64,000 nucleotides of DNA from Stagonosporopsis chrysanthemi (GCA_022560025.1 JAFISE010000002.1:124001-188000); one strand, 5' to 3'; counted from the stretch's first letter, positions 44,015 to 56,458 are shown. The notes: generated by a model from the letters alone, not told the origin. Made by a program: numbers and translations.

Positions 44015-45058
44015 CGATAAGGGAATCGTAGGGGTTCATTGTCAAGGGCATGTATGCTCAGAATGCGACATACGCGGACCTCTGCGCCGTTCGCTTTGCT
44101 CAGCTCGGCCGGGTATTCGTCTAATGCTCTTGTGCGACTGCGTCATCTACAGTATACGGGAGAGCCACGTCATGTCAGCTGATGCAGTCCTAATTATCGG
44201 TATTGGAAGGAAGATTTGGTGGATTAGCCTTGTACACATTCGGGTCTCAACAGTGGTTGAAATGTCGCCGCGCTGAGAAGAATAGTCGCCGATACATGGT
44301 TTGGTGGATGTATCATCGGTGATCGCGAAATGATCGCCACCACTTTTGATCAGTAATGGAATCCCGTTCGCGAGCAAAGATTTTTACAGTGACCTGGTTG
44401 AGCATCTTCAGTCGCGCAGAGCGGAGACCGGAGATGAGTCCGTCAACCAACAGACAGTGAACGTGGAAACCAGCTGCATACAATAACCGAGACTACACCT
44501 GTCAGGAGTCACTACCTAGTATCTATCCAATAACCGGTGACAAAGCATTCCTAGCGGCCGTAGAAAGCTTACCATTCGCACATTGCCCCGTAAGGAGTAG
44601 GGTCACCCATAGCCTCAAAAACCTCACTCCAACTCAGCCACAGTGGCGCCGCACATGACCAGGCTGTGTGATTGGCTCATATCCACCCCCTTTCCGGCAC
44701 CGCCGACACACTGGAACACAGCCACCAATCCCAGGACCGAACTCCTTTCCAGATCCCTTGCAAACGCTACATTGACCAGGTACACGCGAGCGACAAAGCA
44801 GCTTAGCCGTGCTGAGCCGTAGGATGGCGGCTCTGGACGGACCTCCTCGGGATCAAGGCAGCTGGAAAATCGTGGCTCAGGCTGCAACGACGACTTGCAT
44901 TAGGCCTCCGAACCACGAGGCTTGAGGATGACTGTTTGCGCGATTCCGTTCCAGGTGGTGATGATTCGGCCCGTCTGAGTCCGTATGGCACGGTTTTTGG
45001 TAGAGTATAAGGTGGTGGGAGCGACGGGTGTGTTGTGTTGGTAGGCATACTAGATATC
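44015..45058. other. Intergenic, nothing recognised
   Basis: 1 kb with only short open frames of unconvincing composition. A TATA-like AGTATAAG lies near 45004, about 55 bp before the next start codon. Confidence 0.5.
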
Positions 45059-46046
45059 ATGGCGGCTGCTGAGTACTATGCCGGCGCTTGTATGGACATG
45101 GTGCCTCAGCATTTGTTGGCTCCGCACATGTTGTACCGAGCGCAGACGGAGCATGTAGAGAGAAGGACAGACGATGTTGGTATTGGGCAGGGTCGAATTA
45201 TGTGGCTGCCGGCATTCGAGAGTCTGCCTGATCGCGCCGTGAGACGAGCCCATGGGAAAGGCGCGGTCGAAGAGGGTATCTACAACCATCCGGTTGTGGT
45301 AGTTTCGAGGCCACTCGATGAAGAGCAAAGCGTCCACTTCCATCTTGTAAGTTTTTGGCACATGGGCGTGAGCTGTTGCTAACATTGTCCAGATCACGTC
45401 CTTGCAAGGCAAGAAGCTTGATCAGCTCTACCCAAAGTCGAACGAATTTCACACGAGCCGTCGCTCATGGTATCTGCCAATCTCTCCAAGCCCCGATCAC
45501 CCAGACGCCAACTCCAAGAAGGCGAAGAAGCGTTTTCCTACACTTGTATTGGCGGACGGTGCGACCCTGCGGTGGGACTCCTATGTCAACATTCGACACG
45601 TGTACAAGATCGACTGGGCGCTTCTCAAACCCTACTCGAACCTCAACATCCCTAGGATCCCGCTCTTTCAGCTCGACCGAGAATCCACTGTACGCATGAT
45701 CGCCAAAGGAAAGGCTCTCACACTGTATGAGCCCAGCGAGCAATTCCCAACTCCGGGATTAAGGGCGAGGGCAACAGCGCCACCACGTCTCTCGACTTCG
45801 ACCGACTCCAATTCACACAGTGAGCGGGGTAATTTGGGACAGGTTTCACCAGACTCCGATAGTGGAAGCATGGCTTCGCCTCTCTCCCCTCAAACGCCTA
45901 CTGCCAACGAGTCGGATTTTCAGGCGTTGACTGCTGATGGAACGCTGGCCTCAAAACTTCCTCCAAGCGAATCGCCAAATCCGACAAAGCAGTCTTTTTT
46001 AGGTCGCGTGTTCACTCGATTGTTTTCGCATCGACAGAAGAGATGA
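45059..46046 (+). CDS. Conserved fungal hypothetical protein
   Basis: Exons 45059-45346 and 45393-46046 (46-bp intron GTAAGT, branch GCTAAC, acceptor CCAG, phase 0) give about 313 aa. The pattern GIYNHPVVVVSRPL, then ITSLQGKKLDQLYP, then WYLPISPSPDHPD, TLVLADGATLRWDSYVNIRH and VYKIDWALLKPY is a layout I associate with a widespread fungal family of unknown function with a small beta-barrel-like core. The C-terminal 130 residues are Ser/Pro-rich and disordered, ending in a basic stretch (GRVFTRLFSHRQKR). It is convergent with the PTAR1-like gene, only 30 bp away, so the two 3' UTRs must overlap. Confidence 0.75.
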
Positions 46047-46076
46047 TGCCAAGCTCAGTGTAAAACACTTTGTCTC

Positions 46077-47184
46077 TCAAGGCAAAGTTTTTGTTCTGCC
46101 TGATGTTTTCACATAGTGCAGACTCTGCTTCATGTGTTCCGAATACGCAGAGTCTGGTTCTTCATGTTCGATAAATTCTTTGAGTGTCTCGACAAGAGCC
46201 TCATGGTCATCCAGAAACATGGGATGCGCGAGCGCGAGACGAATGAAGACCCAGAGGGACTCATTCTCAGACTTGATCTGAGTAGCGTATTTCAAGACCT
46301 TCTCGACGACCGTGCGTCGCTCGTCAACAGTATCAAGTCGCAAGATCAAGAAGAGCAGATACGACCAACCCGAAACGTCGCTTGGGTGTTGGAAACACCA
46401 TCTGCAGACCTTTTCCGTGAATGCAGACAACACCCATTCGAACGGGAAAGGCGCATCGACATCTGCGGCGACCAGAGCAAGAGCGATAACCAGCCGACGA
46501 GCATACTGCCATGCGTAGTAATTTGTTGGGTGCCGCTCTCCAGCTTTGCACACGGAGTCGAGCGCGGCAGAGATGATGGTAGCAATGCGTTTCCCGGAAG
46601 CGCTCGCAAGCTCAATAGGGGCTATCAATCGAAGCAACCAGACACGATGGTACCAAAGGGTTGGCGATTTGGTCTGCCTGTGCAGCGGCGAAGTGAGGAT
46701 GCTATCGAGGAAGCAAAGCTCCGAGAGTAGGGCTTTCTGGTACACGAGCATGTCGTCTGCATCTTTCAAGGCAAGGATTCTGCGCTTGCGGAAGTTCGCA
46801 GCGGTCAAGTGCTCTGGATCAAACAATAGAATGACCTTGGTCGCTTGGAGGGCCTGACGAGTGGGTCAGTAAGGCTGTCGAAAATTCCAGAGATGAACCC
46901 TTCAAAAGTCCCTCCGGAACGTATCCGTGTACCTTTGAGTCAGTTGGACCATTGTCTTTGTTGTCGAAGAACGCCTGTCGCGCCGATAGAAATGCGGTAG
47001 CGAGTGCTTCCTTCGGTATGCCTAAGCTTGAGCCATCCTGCATTAAAGACCCGGTTGGCGGCTCTATTGCGGGCGGCAGAATCTCAATTTCGATCGCTTC
47101 GTTCTCATGCTCATCGAAGTAGCGACATAATGACTCGTATACGTGCTGCCGTTGCTCAACCGCCGAGGGATTGTTGTCAGCCAT
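46077..47184 (-). CDS. Protein prenyltransferase alpha-subunit repeat protein (PTAR1/Ecm9-like)
   Basis: Exons 46933-47184 and 46077-46853 (77-bp intron, phase 0) give about 342 aa. After an N-terminal segment with acidic EHENEAIEIEILPP, the junction reads DSK-ALQATKVILLFDPEHL. The core carries prenyltransferase-alpha tetratricopeptide-like repeats, each with a W-x-x-R or W-x-Y signature: HLTAANFRKRRIL, PTLWYHRVWLLRL, PTNYYAWQYARRL and DVSGWSYLLFLIL. This pattern matches PTAR1-type proteins rather than the catalytic-complex alpha subunits. In animals PTAR1 pairs with RabGGTase beta to form GGTase-III, which prenylates the SNARE Ykt6; the fungal role is inferred only. It shares a 255-bp divergent promoter with GET1. 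Confidence 0.8.
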
Positions 47185-47439
47185 CGCAAAGACTTTCGAT
47201 GCCGTCAGCCTGCTGACTGCAGTGTGCGTAGGGCCCATTTAAATAAATCATCTCCGGAATGTCGACTGTCTAGCCCTCGGAGGACTGAAGAAGGAGCTAG
47301 CCGTGACGGACCCGAGCGGGCCGCCGCCAATTTCACCTTGCACAGGATGACATAACGTGGCCCCTCCATCATCAACACCAAACACCAGGGTAATGCGCTG
47401 AAGCTACCCCACGCAACAACCCTTTCGACCCCCGCCGCC
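47185..47439. promoter_or_regulatory. Compact divergent promoter PTAR1-like / GET1
   Basis: 255 bp between the two start codons. Both neighbours act in membrane-protein or SNARE biology (prenylation of a SNARE; insertion of tail-anchored SNAREs), so co-regulation is an attractive but untested idea. No regulator site was recognised. Confidence 0.45.
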
Positions 47440-48194
47440 ATGCCGTCCCTTCTTTTGGTGGTCTTTATCCTGCAGTTTGTTCTGCATCTGATCAACACAG
47501 TCGGCGCAAGCACTGTAGACGAGCTGGTGCGCGCCTCCGTTACTGCTGTACTCGTGCTGCCTTTACTGACACTCATCTAGCTATGGGTCTTGTATAACAA
47601 ACTCCCCACGCCAACATCAGGGAGTGCGCAAAGATGCCAGGCGCTCAAGAAGGAGATCGTACAGCTGAAGCGTGAGCTTGGAAATACATCGGCGCAAGAC
47701 AACTTCGGCAAGTGGGCGAAGCTCGACCGCCAGCACAACAAGGCTGTGGCCGAGTATCAGAAACTGGGTAGGCCTTTCGAATTCCCACTCGTTGCGCAGA
47801 GCTGATCACACATGCAGATGGTTCTCTTCGCACCCACCAAGCGACCTTCAACTCGGCCGTCAAGACCTTACGCTGGCTTGGTACGCAAGGCCTTCGTTTC
47901 GTCCTACAATTCTGGTTCTCCAAATCACCCATGTTCTGGCTGCCAGCCAACTGGGTGCCATACTACGTGGAATGGATCTTGAGCTTCCCTCGCGCGCCGC
48001 TGGGCAGTATTAGCATCCAGGTGTGGACTGCCGCCTGCGCCGCTATTATTGCGCTAGCATCTGAGGCACTCGCAGCTGTTTGGGTACTTGTGACAAAGAA
48101 GCCCACGCCAACAGCGAAGCAGGAGAAGCAATCTATGGCCTTTGAGGCAAAGCAGCAGTCTGCGGCAGGAGCCGGCGAGAAAAAAGAGCTCTAG
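47440..48194 (+). CDS. GET1: GET complex subunit Get1 (WRB/CHD5 family)
   Basis: Exons 47440-47526, 47581-47767 and 47818-48194 (introns 54 and 50 bp) give about 216 aa. The first transmembrane helix is in LLLVVFILQFVLHLINTVGA. A cytosolic coiled coil follows (residues about 40-95; KLPTPTSGSAQRCQALKKEI to NFGKWAKLDRQHNKAVAEYQ). Two further membrane helices lie in the C-terminal half, with the family blocks TLRWLGTQGLRFVLQFWFS, PMFWLPANWVPYYVEW and SFPRAPLGSISIQVW. Get1 with Get2 forms the ER receptor that releases tail-anchored proteins from Get3 and inserts them. The C-terminus is a Lys/Gln/Ala-rich tail. ATG 47440 is the only sensible start. Confidence 0.93.
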
Positions 48195-49392
48195 TCTGCA
48201 CGAACAACTCTCACGCTACGATGTGACGATCATGGCACAGCAATAAATACAAAAAACAGTTCATATCACGAATATGTCTCCCAATGCTTTAGACGCAAAG
48301 TCGTCCTGGCTTTTCAGCTCAGACACTGCAACACGAGTGGGATGACCTTGGCAGGTCGTTGGGCTCGTTCTAGGCTACAAATTGAACTCGTGATCGTGGA
48401 GAGTGTCGAATCGCCGAGTCTTCGAAAGAGCCAATCTACATAACAGCCCGCAGACAGCTGACATAAAGCTGCTTCCTGCGTTGTGGCCGCGATCTTCTTC
48501 GCTGGTGTTTGGTGAGCAATGCGAAAAGCAGAATGCAGAAAATGTAGCTTGCGCGGGCCGACCATATCCCCTAGCGTTGTAAAGCACCAACGAGTCGTGA
48601 GGAACGGCCAACAAGTGACCTTGTACAAGGCTCACAGTCTAAGGTGCATTGGACTACGAGATGCTATATATAACGGAATCAAATTACACAGCTGCGATGA
48701 ATCTTTTCTGAGACCTTGCTGTCCACAACCTCCACGCCTTCGCCCTGCACAACTAATCGGTCCTACACATCACATTTCGTGATTGGCCATGCCGTCTGCC
48801 TGCGGCGAAAAGCAGCGAATGAGTGTTGCGCCGCGCGCATCCACGTGGTGTTGCAAGCACGCTATTATTGCACCATATTGGCTGTCTTGCCCGCCGTCTT
48901 CGACGGTTTTGAGGACTGGCCATGCACACCTGCCGTTAGAGGAAGGTTGGAAGGGGCAAAAGGGGCGTCAACGGCGCGTCTGTGCAGACAACTTGCATGC
49001 CCAACGCGCTGACAAAGCGTTCAAGGCGAGCGACATGCGGGGTGAAGCCGTGCGGGTGGCGCGTTGTTTGGTACGGGAGGGCGCAATGTGATGTTGTCTC
49101 CGTGGAGCCGCGATGGCTTGGTGTTGACATCACCGGTGTCGAAATGGTTTCTGGAGGGAGATCGCGCATTGTTTGGACGCACGTCGCACATTGAGCTCTC
49201 CCAGGAGAGGCTTATGCACAATTTGCTGGTCCTATACCTATGTCGCGATCGACTACTGTCGACATGTAGCCTTATCTTCCAAACGGCCTTGCCTATCATG
49301 CATGCAGGCGGGGATACTTCCGGCTTCCAGTGCATATATGATTGTACATCTTCCAGATTGCCGACCGCTTCAATTGAAGTAGTAGTGACACA
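48195..49392. other. Intergenic, nothing recognised
   Basis: 1.2 kb with only short open frames of unconvincing composition on both strands. No RNA gene or repeat was found. Confidence 0.5.
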
Positions 49393-51305
49393 ATGACCTC
49401 TTTTCTCCAGCTTGAGGGCTTGCATGTCTTCGTCACCGGTGCTGCTGGAGGCATCGGCAGCGCAATCGTCCAGGAATTCCTAGGTCAAGGGTGCAAGGTA
49501 TCTGCACATGATTTGCGGTCCAATGCCCTCATTTCGACCGCAAGTTCAAGCCTCCAATTCCTGCAGGGCGATATCAGCGATGAAAAATCCATCTCCACGG
49601 CCATCAAAAAAGCTGTTGAGGCCTTTGGGCCAATCCACATTCTTTGCGCCAATGCCGGTATCACGGATGAATCGAACAACTACCCAATTTGGGACATGCC
49701 TACCGAGCTCTGGGACCGAACTTATGCTGTAAACGTACGAGGGACCTACTTGACGATCAAGTATTTCCTCAAGAGCGTCGAGGCTTATCAGACTCGGGTT
49801 GGCACAGAACTGAACAACATCAGCGTTGTCGTGACAGGATCAGAGTGTGGCGTGTTCGGTCAAGCAGGACACGTCGAGTATGCATCTGGCAAAGCTGGTC
49901 TACAGTATGGTCTTGTTAGAACCGCCAAGAATGAGATTGTGAGGTTGAACAGCAAGGCAAGAATCAATGCTGTGGCTCCAGGATGGGTGGATACAAAATT
50001 GATTGAAGGGCGACTGGACGATCCGAAGGAGATGTGGAGAGAGGCACAAGCTACGTATGTGTTCATCTTTGCTAAATCCATAACGATGTGAGCTCGACGC
50101 TGACAAACGACAGCGTTCCACTGAGGAAGATTGCACAGCCGACTGATGTTGCAAGAGCGGCGGTGTTCCTCGCTTCTCATCGAGCTGCTGGGCACATCTC
50201 AGGCCAATGCATCTCAGTAGATGGTGGGATGGAGGGCCGAATCGTGTGGTCTGAGGAGGAAATTAAAAGATCACAGCCAATCAAGACTTCCCTCATGGCG
50301 CTGCCCGACCCGCAGGTCGACAAGACGCTGCTGGCAGTGTCACCGGCTATCAGTGCCACGTCTTTGACTCCCTCCGCGCAATCGCGACCCAAGATCAAAG
50401 TCTTACTTTCAGTCGATTTCGACGCTGTATCCGGCTGGTTAGGTACTGGCCAGCATCCGGACAACAACCTCGCAGACTACAGCGCCGGCTTCTTCTCTGC
50501 TTATGTCGGAGTTCCTCGACTCCTGAAACTGTTTAAGAGACACGGCATACAAGACAAAGTGACCTGGTTCGTACCAATGCACTCGGCTGAAAGCTTTCCG
50601 AAAGAGTTCGCAAGCATACTGAATAGCGGGGCGGAGATTGGCCTCCACGGCTACTGTCACGAAGGTGCACCACAGTTGACGACTACCCAGGAGCGCGAGG
50701 TGATCGAGCACTGCATTACGCTGTATCATCAACTTACCGGTCGTAAGCCTGTGGGCTACCGTGCCCCGCTATATCAGTTGCGTGAGTCGACGTTACAACT
50801 GCTAGAGGAGCATCAGTTCCTCTACGACTCCTCGCTTTCCCATCATGATAGCAAGCCGTACTACATCCCCAACCTTCCGCCCATCAAGGCTCCAGCATAC
50901 AAAGCTGAAGCATCGGCAAAGGACTGGATGAAGCCGCTAGGAAAGCCTTCTGCACCAACATCAAAGACGCTCGTAGAAATTCCTGCAAATTGGTATGCTG
51001 AGGACATGACGCCAATGCAGTTTTGGCCGCATACACCAAACTCGCAAGGGTATGTCGATACCCGGGTCATGGAAAACATGTGGAAGGATAAGTTTGAATG
51101 GATCAGGACTGAGGTCGAAGACATGAGTGAGAAGGATGTCATGGTATTCCCACTGGTGCTCCATCCCGATACGAGTGGCATGGCGCACGTAATTGGTATG
51201 ATCGAGCGGATAATTACGTATCTTCAGGACTGGGGCGAAGAGGTGGAATTCTGTGCTTTCGAGCATGCTGCAAGAGAGTGGCGTATGAGGAACGCTGTTG
51301 CATGA
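49393..51305 (+). CDS. Short-chain dehydrogenase-polysaccharide deacetylase (NodB-like) fusion
   Basis: Exons 49393-50054 and 50114-51305 (59-bp intron, phase 2) give about 617 aa. Residues 1-285 are a classical SDR: VTGAAGGIG (14-22), LCANAGIT, the Ser strand VVVTGSECG, catalytic YASGK (Y163, K167), PGWVDTKLIEG and a C-terminal ISGQCISVDGG. The intron lies inside the SDR part. After a linker, residues about 315-617 form a polysaccharide-deacetylase/allantoinase-like domain: VDFDAVSGWLG (D322, D324), LHGYCHEG (H399, H403), and GYRAPLYQ (R437), ending with MVFPLVLHPDTSGMAHV. Both catalytic sets appear intact. The domain resembles the PuuE/peptidoglycan-deacetylase subgroup, which acts on amides. 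The substrate is unknown. Physical fusion suggests sequential steps on one molecule. Confidence 0.88.
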
Positions 51306-51442
51306 TCATGTTTTGTGTGTTGGGCACAGCCGCACTAGCCGGATATTCAAGGGCGACCCAACCCAGTTCATGAGGAAGTAGTTTGCGAGCAGCATCAACA
51401 GATGAGTCGATGACTCCACACAGGCGCGTGTAGCGTGTAGCA

Positions 51443-52187
51443 ATGCGGAGACTGAGCATCAGGCTCTCTTGTCTATATAATCCGTGTAGCTCGTCTTTCG
51501 ATATACACACAATGTCCTTGTCGCGACATTGGTTTGCCGCATCTCGCACCTGCCCTTCCACAAACCTCGCTCGTGGGATACCAGCTCGCTTCCTCCCAGC
51601 AGCTTCCCAATTGACCCCATCGCTTTCCTTTCTTCCACAATCACGCAGGATGACAAGCCAATCGGTCCCTGTGGAGCTGCGCATCACACCAGTCGAGAAA
51701 GATGATTACCAGGAGTGGGAGCGGCTGTTCAGACTATACATTGAGTTCTACAAGTCCTCGCTCCCAGACGCACAATACCCCAAGACATTCGAGCGCATTC
51801 TCAACCCGGAGAAGGACCTGTATGGACTAGTATTGCGAGACCCGAATAACCCCAAGAAACTCTACGGACTGGCGCATTACTTCCCCATGCAGACGCCGTG
51901 GGCTGAGGAGTTGCTCATGCATTTCAATGGTACGCGACAAGGCCGCTCTTTCTCACTACGTTCGAGCAATTAAGGCTAACGATTGACGAGATCTCTATAT
52001 TGACCATGAGCTGAGAGGGAAGGGCTACGGACGCAAAATTATCCAGGCGGTCGCGGAGGAGGCCAGGAAGCAGGGTTGCACGCGCGTGCAGTGGACGACG
52101 CAGCACGGCAACCCGGCCAGGAAACTGTACGATGAGTTGGCGACCTGCGAATTTGTGCACTATAGGATGAACCTCGACAAATCGTAA
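51443..52187 (+). CDS. GNAT-family N-acetyltransferase
   Basis: Exons 51443-51929 and 51991-52187 (61-bp intron, branch GCTAAC, acceptor GAG, phase 1). Three in-frame starts are possible: 51443, 51512 and 51650 (MTSQSVP). The last gives a typical compact GNAT of about 158 aa; the longer forms add an Arg/Ser-rich leader (LSRHWFAASRTCPSTNLARG) that could be a mitochondrial presequence. The fold is clear: ITPVEKDDYQEWERLFRLYI, LYGLAHYFPMQT, then the acetyl-CoA loop HELRGKGYGRKIIQAV (the R-G-x-G-x-G/A motif) and TRVQWTTQHGNPARKLYDEL. The substrate is unknown; relatives acetylate polyamines, amino acids or protein N-termini. Its 3' end faces the pectate lyase gene 150 bp away. Confidence 0.85.
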
Positions 52188-52338
52188 ATTGTTGAGGAAA
52201 AGAGTAGTAGAGACTCGCGAGCGACGGTTGGACGCGCACCCCGCCTTTCCCAACCCACTCAGCGTCCGTTGCTCTTTCCTGCCGCTTTGTAATCCAACAT
52301 CAACCTAGCTTGCATACGACTGTCCATCCTCCAATGCA

Positions 52339-53417
52339 TCAAAATGTCAATGTAGCACCGGCAACGCCTACGACCGCCGCCTTGACCTTCGCAGAGCCTA
52401 GTGGCGTATACGCGTATGGCACACTCGTCAATGTCCCCAGGGGCGCCTCGTTCGTGCCGATTCCTAAATCCACATCTCTCACGACCGCAAATCCATCCTT
52501 CGCGATAATATCATCATTCGTGTTCTCAAACACACTTGACTCAACAAGCAGCTGCGCACCGGCACGTGTCCGTATTCCGTCGTCCATTTTGTTCCAGTAG
52601 CAGTTGAAGAGGTGGCCGGTCCCAATGCGGAACATAGGGCCGCGGCTGAAGAGATTGAAGAAATGGTTGTTTGCATAGGTTACGTGGAGCCGGCCTTGGT
52701 CCTCGACTTGGTTGTTGTCGGAGTGACCAACTAGCGAGCCTTTCCAGTGGTCATGCAGGTAGCTGTTGGAGATCGTGACGAAGTCCTACGGGTGTGGGGT
52801 CAGCGCTGCTGCAATGCATATGTTGAAGATCTAACATACCGAGGCTCGTGTTACGTCGATGAGTCCGTCGTAGTAGTCTTTGCTATGTGTCCTGTCATTG
52901 CTCAAGTCTACGTGGTCGATCCACACGTTCGTCGAGTACTTGATTGTAATCGCGTCCTCGTATGTCGCGAGAACGTACTGGTGTACGGTATTGCGAATGA
53001 TGACATTGGTTGCATTCACGACGGAAAGACCGATGCCGACGATTTCTGCCCCGTCAGGTACCGCTTGAAAGCTACGCAGAACGCGACTTACTGCCGTTGC
53101 GACCTATGATGGATTTGTTGGATCCGACGAAGATCTTCTTCGCGCCTGAGATGGTGCCAGAAACAATGACAATACGAGAGTCGTTACCAGCGATGGCACT
53201 CTCAAGGGCTTCGAGCGTCGACACGGTGACTGTGGGGCCACCTTTTCCTCCCGAAGTTCTGCACACAGTCAGGTACGTCGTCGAGTCTTGAACGGCTTTG
53301 CACTCACCCGCCGTTCAGCGTCGCATAGCCGACCGTCGCAACATCAGTCAAGGAGGCAGCAGCTACAGTCCCCAACTGACTAGCCAAGAAAAGCAAGTAT
53401 AGGGCAAAATTGCGCAT
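52339..53417 (-). CDS. Secreted pectate lyase, polysaccharide lyase family 1
   Basis: Four exons on the minus strand (53308-53417, 53092-53258, 52840-53045, 52339-52785) with 49-, 46- and 54-bp introns give about 309 aa. A signal peptide is clear (MRNFALYLLFLASQLGTVAA). The mature enzyme shows the PL1 right-handed beta-helix blocks: GGKGGPTVTVSTLEALESAI, SNKSIIGRNG, VNATNVIIRNTV, DAITIKYSTNVWIDHVDLSN, the calcium-binding DYYDGLIDVTRASDFVTISN and HDHWKGSLVGHSD. GIRTRAGAQLLVE carries the catalytic arginine region. It cleaves de-esterified pectin by beta-elimination outside the cell. This fits a plant-associated or plant-litter lifestyle. Confidence 0.93.
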
Positions 53418-53867
53418 TGTCGATAAATTTAATGTGCCTTCAAATGTCCCAATTTCAGAACTAGAGTTAAGCTTCCTAGAGCTTTATGAGCCTCGAACCT
53501 TGCACACTTCCCTCCCATCAGCATCGCCTAATTTGGTGATTATTCCGCCTGACACTATATCATGCATACTGGTATTGGTACAGGTCTCGAAGTGGTACGT
53601 CAAAATCCAAAAGTATGTGTTAGTGGTGGCCAAGCAATTTCATTGGCGGAGGAACTTGGCATGTAATATGGAGATCATCATGTGCAAGCGAAGTCGAAAC
53701 ACCTTCGTGCAGATGAAGATGAGATCGGTTGGAATGCAGATCTAAGTTTCCAGGCATACCGATAGGCGTTTCAAAAGCATTTTCCCGCCAGTGCCGTGTA
53801 TGCAGACTCAACGCAGTAGAATTAGAGCGAACTAGTGCCTTCGTACGGAGTGTAGTGGATGCTTGTC
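53418..53867. promoter_or_regulatory. Pectate lyase promoter region
   Basis: 450 bp between the pectate lyase start and the stop codon of the next minus-strand gene. No specific site was recognised. Confidence 0.4.
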
Positions 53868-56458
53868 TCATTCAGGATCTGACGCTGGCCATGTACCCGG
53901 CATGATAGCTCTGCATGGCACAGGTATCCTTGACCTCGGAAAGGTCGAAGCCTTCGCAGCAGTGACGGGCGAGGAAGGCGCCAGAGTACCTTGTAGCAAG
54001 CCTGACTTCTCAACCTGCACATGCGAACAGAGACAGGAGACAACCGCTGTAGCGCCAGACGCATCTGCAAGCGGTACCGCCGGAGCTCGGGGCTCTCGAG
54101 ATGCTACCGTCCTGACGACCCAAACCTTTCGTGGTGGGCTGGAGGACTTCGGAGTGGTAACCTGCACCGTTGCACGCGTGGCTACAGGGCGTGCCGTCTT
54201 CCGCGAACTCCTTGGCCCCGCCTTCGCATGTGTGCTTTCAGTCCTCCTGGCAGCCTCTAGCAGCTGCGCACGAGTCACAGTATGGCGCTGAAGTCTGGTT
54301 GGAGAAGGATCCGCCGGCACTTTCTTCACGCGAGGTTCATGAGGCACCCTTGGTTTCGATGTGGGCGCTGTTGGACCAGAGACAGTGCTGGTAAGAGGTA
54401 CTCGCGGTCTTGAGACCTTGGACGCATTGCTGCGTGGGAGAGTCTGATGCTCTGTGCTTTTCGCAGCCGCTCTAGGCGATGCAAACGACGTCCAAGTGGA
54501 GGAGGTTCGCGCGATCGCAAGCTTCCCCTTCGCCTTGTTAGACAACTCCGGTGGTCCTGGGTAGACGACATCTTCTGTTCCGCATTCCTCAGGGGAGGTC
54601 ACAGAGAGTCGTCTGCGCTTTCTCGTGACCAGAAGTGGGACCTGGTCTTCAGCTTCTCGGGACTGCCCTGAAACCAAAGGCCAGGTTCTGACTGCTCCCT
54701 CCTTGGGCAGTATCGGTCTTCTCTTGTTGACAGTCAAAGGGCGTGGAATTTGCGACGCATTCTTTCTCAGGGGTTCTGGAGAAGGTAAAGGTCTTCCAGC
54801 GACTGCCGCATCGAGGGCTGCAGTGACTTCTCTCAAGATGTCCGAGGAAGGGGAAATGTCAGTCACAAGCCAGGATGATGTACCCTTGCAATCCTTTTCC
54901 ACGGGAATGGGCAGATCTTTTGCCGAGCGGAGGCTGCGAAAGGGTGGCGTACCGTCGGCGCCAGTCATCTGTGGTGCGTCAGGAGAAGGAGTCTCGATGG
55001 CCGACCATCGACGCATCAGGGCACCAGAGTGGGTTTGAGGTGAAGCTGCCGAACGTATCTTGACTCGCTGAATCGCAGAGCCTCCGATGATCTCAGGTCC
55101 GGTTGCTTTTCGCCTTGTATTAGGCGCGAAGTGTGAGTTCGCGTTTCCTTCGAAGCGCTCCCTCGAATCGTGACAGACGGACGTCATCTCAGATGCCACA
55201 TCTGCTTCCAAAGCCTTGATTGCCCTGGCCACCGACTCTAAGGCGGTGATGTTGACATAATTTGCTCCCACAACAACCAACTGCTCTGCGATCGCCTCGG
55301 CGTCCAAGCTGCCTATGGCCTCAAGCTTTGCCTCGAAGTCTTGCCACCAGTCAGAGCCCATAGCTCCTTCGCCATGGATTGCGCTTGTCTTTACAGACAA
55401 AGCCCAATATACGCAACGATGGAAGCCCTCCTCGACCAGCTTGCAGAGATTCTCGCCGTCAGATTCCCGCAAGTTGCGCAGCGGATTGTTGAGCTCCAAG
55501 TCCCACAAGACTGGCGCAGGTCCAACGAGTCGGCTCCAGACACGACCGAGTTGCACCATATCCCCTCGTGCCATGAGGCAATTGTTCGTCTTTATGAGGA
55601 CCCGGCATGTGGGCGGGAACCTCGAGAGCATACCCATGGGCACAAGAGTTGAGAAGTGAAAGGCGGTAATCCGTGCCGAAATCGATGTCGATTTTGCCGA
55701 AGCCAGATCTCGCGACTTGGCCGCATAAGTATCGGTCTGACGCTGATATTGTTCGAGAAGAGACCGGATCTCGTGAGAAGCTGCCTCGGTATTCCAAGTG
55801 CTGACGGCTCCCACCAAGTCTCCGCCGATCGAAGCCTGATTAACGAATATGTCCCTCACGCGAGTGGTCTCTGAGGTGGCAATAGATGACCTCGAAACAT
55901 TTCCGGATGTTCCAACAACAATCCATGGGCGGTGGGACTGCTGCTCCATAGATATACTTCTCGCAATAGAGATAGCGGAGTAAGTACGCGAGCTATGTGC
56001 AGATGTTGACTCGCGAGTGCTCCTTGACCGTGCAACATTCTTGGGTAAATCATTGGGAGTCTCGATTTCTATTGGTTGATTAGTATCATCTAAACCAGGC
56101 ACAGCATCGAGGAAAGAGCAAAACCGAACATCATCAACTTACTCTTCACACCTTGCCTCATCCTCGAACGTAATTTCGAAAGCACAGCACTCTTTGCTGC
56201 ACGGAACTTCAGCGCTCCTTTCTCTAGCCTGCTTCTGAAACCAGCAAACTCTTTCTTGGCCTTCCTCTTCACCCTCTCTGTTCTCTTTTGATTACGAGTG
56301 ATCTCCATCGTGGAAGTTCCATTCGCGGCTTCCGAGCCATCACTGCTACCGCTCGTGTGGACATCGCCGAAGACCATGTTCCGAGCGTGAACTCTTACAA
56401 GTCGTGTGGGGGGATAATCCAAAGACCCGCCCCTATAATTATGCTGTGAGAGGGCCAT
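53868..56458 (-). CDS. Large basic hypothetical protein
   Basis: Exons 56143-56458 and 53868-56068 (74-bp intron, GTAAGT, branch TACTAATC, acceptor ATAG, phase 1) give about 838 aa from ATG 56458; ATG 56377 (MVFGDVHTSG) would remove 27 residues. I recognise no domain. Residues about 60-110 are a lysine/arginine-rich helix (QKRTERVKRKAKKEFAGFRS). A folded-looking region at about 240-410 includes HEIRSLLEQYQRQTDTYAAK, RITAFHFSTLVPMGMLSRFP, RVLIKTNNCLMARGDMVQLG and KLEAIGSLDAEAIAEQLVVV. The remaining 420 residues are Pro/Ser/Arg/Lys-rich and disordered, with TRKRRRLS as a likely nuclear signal. The size, intact frame and good splice junction support a gene. Confidence 0.7.
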
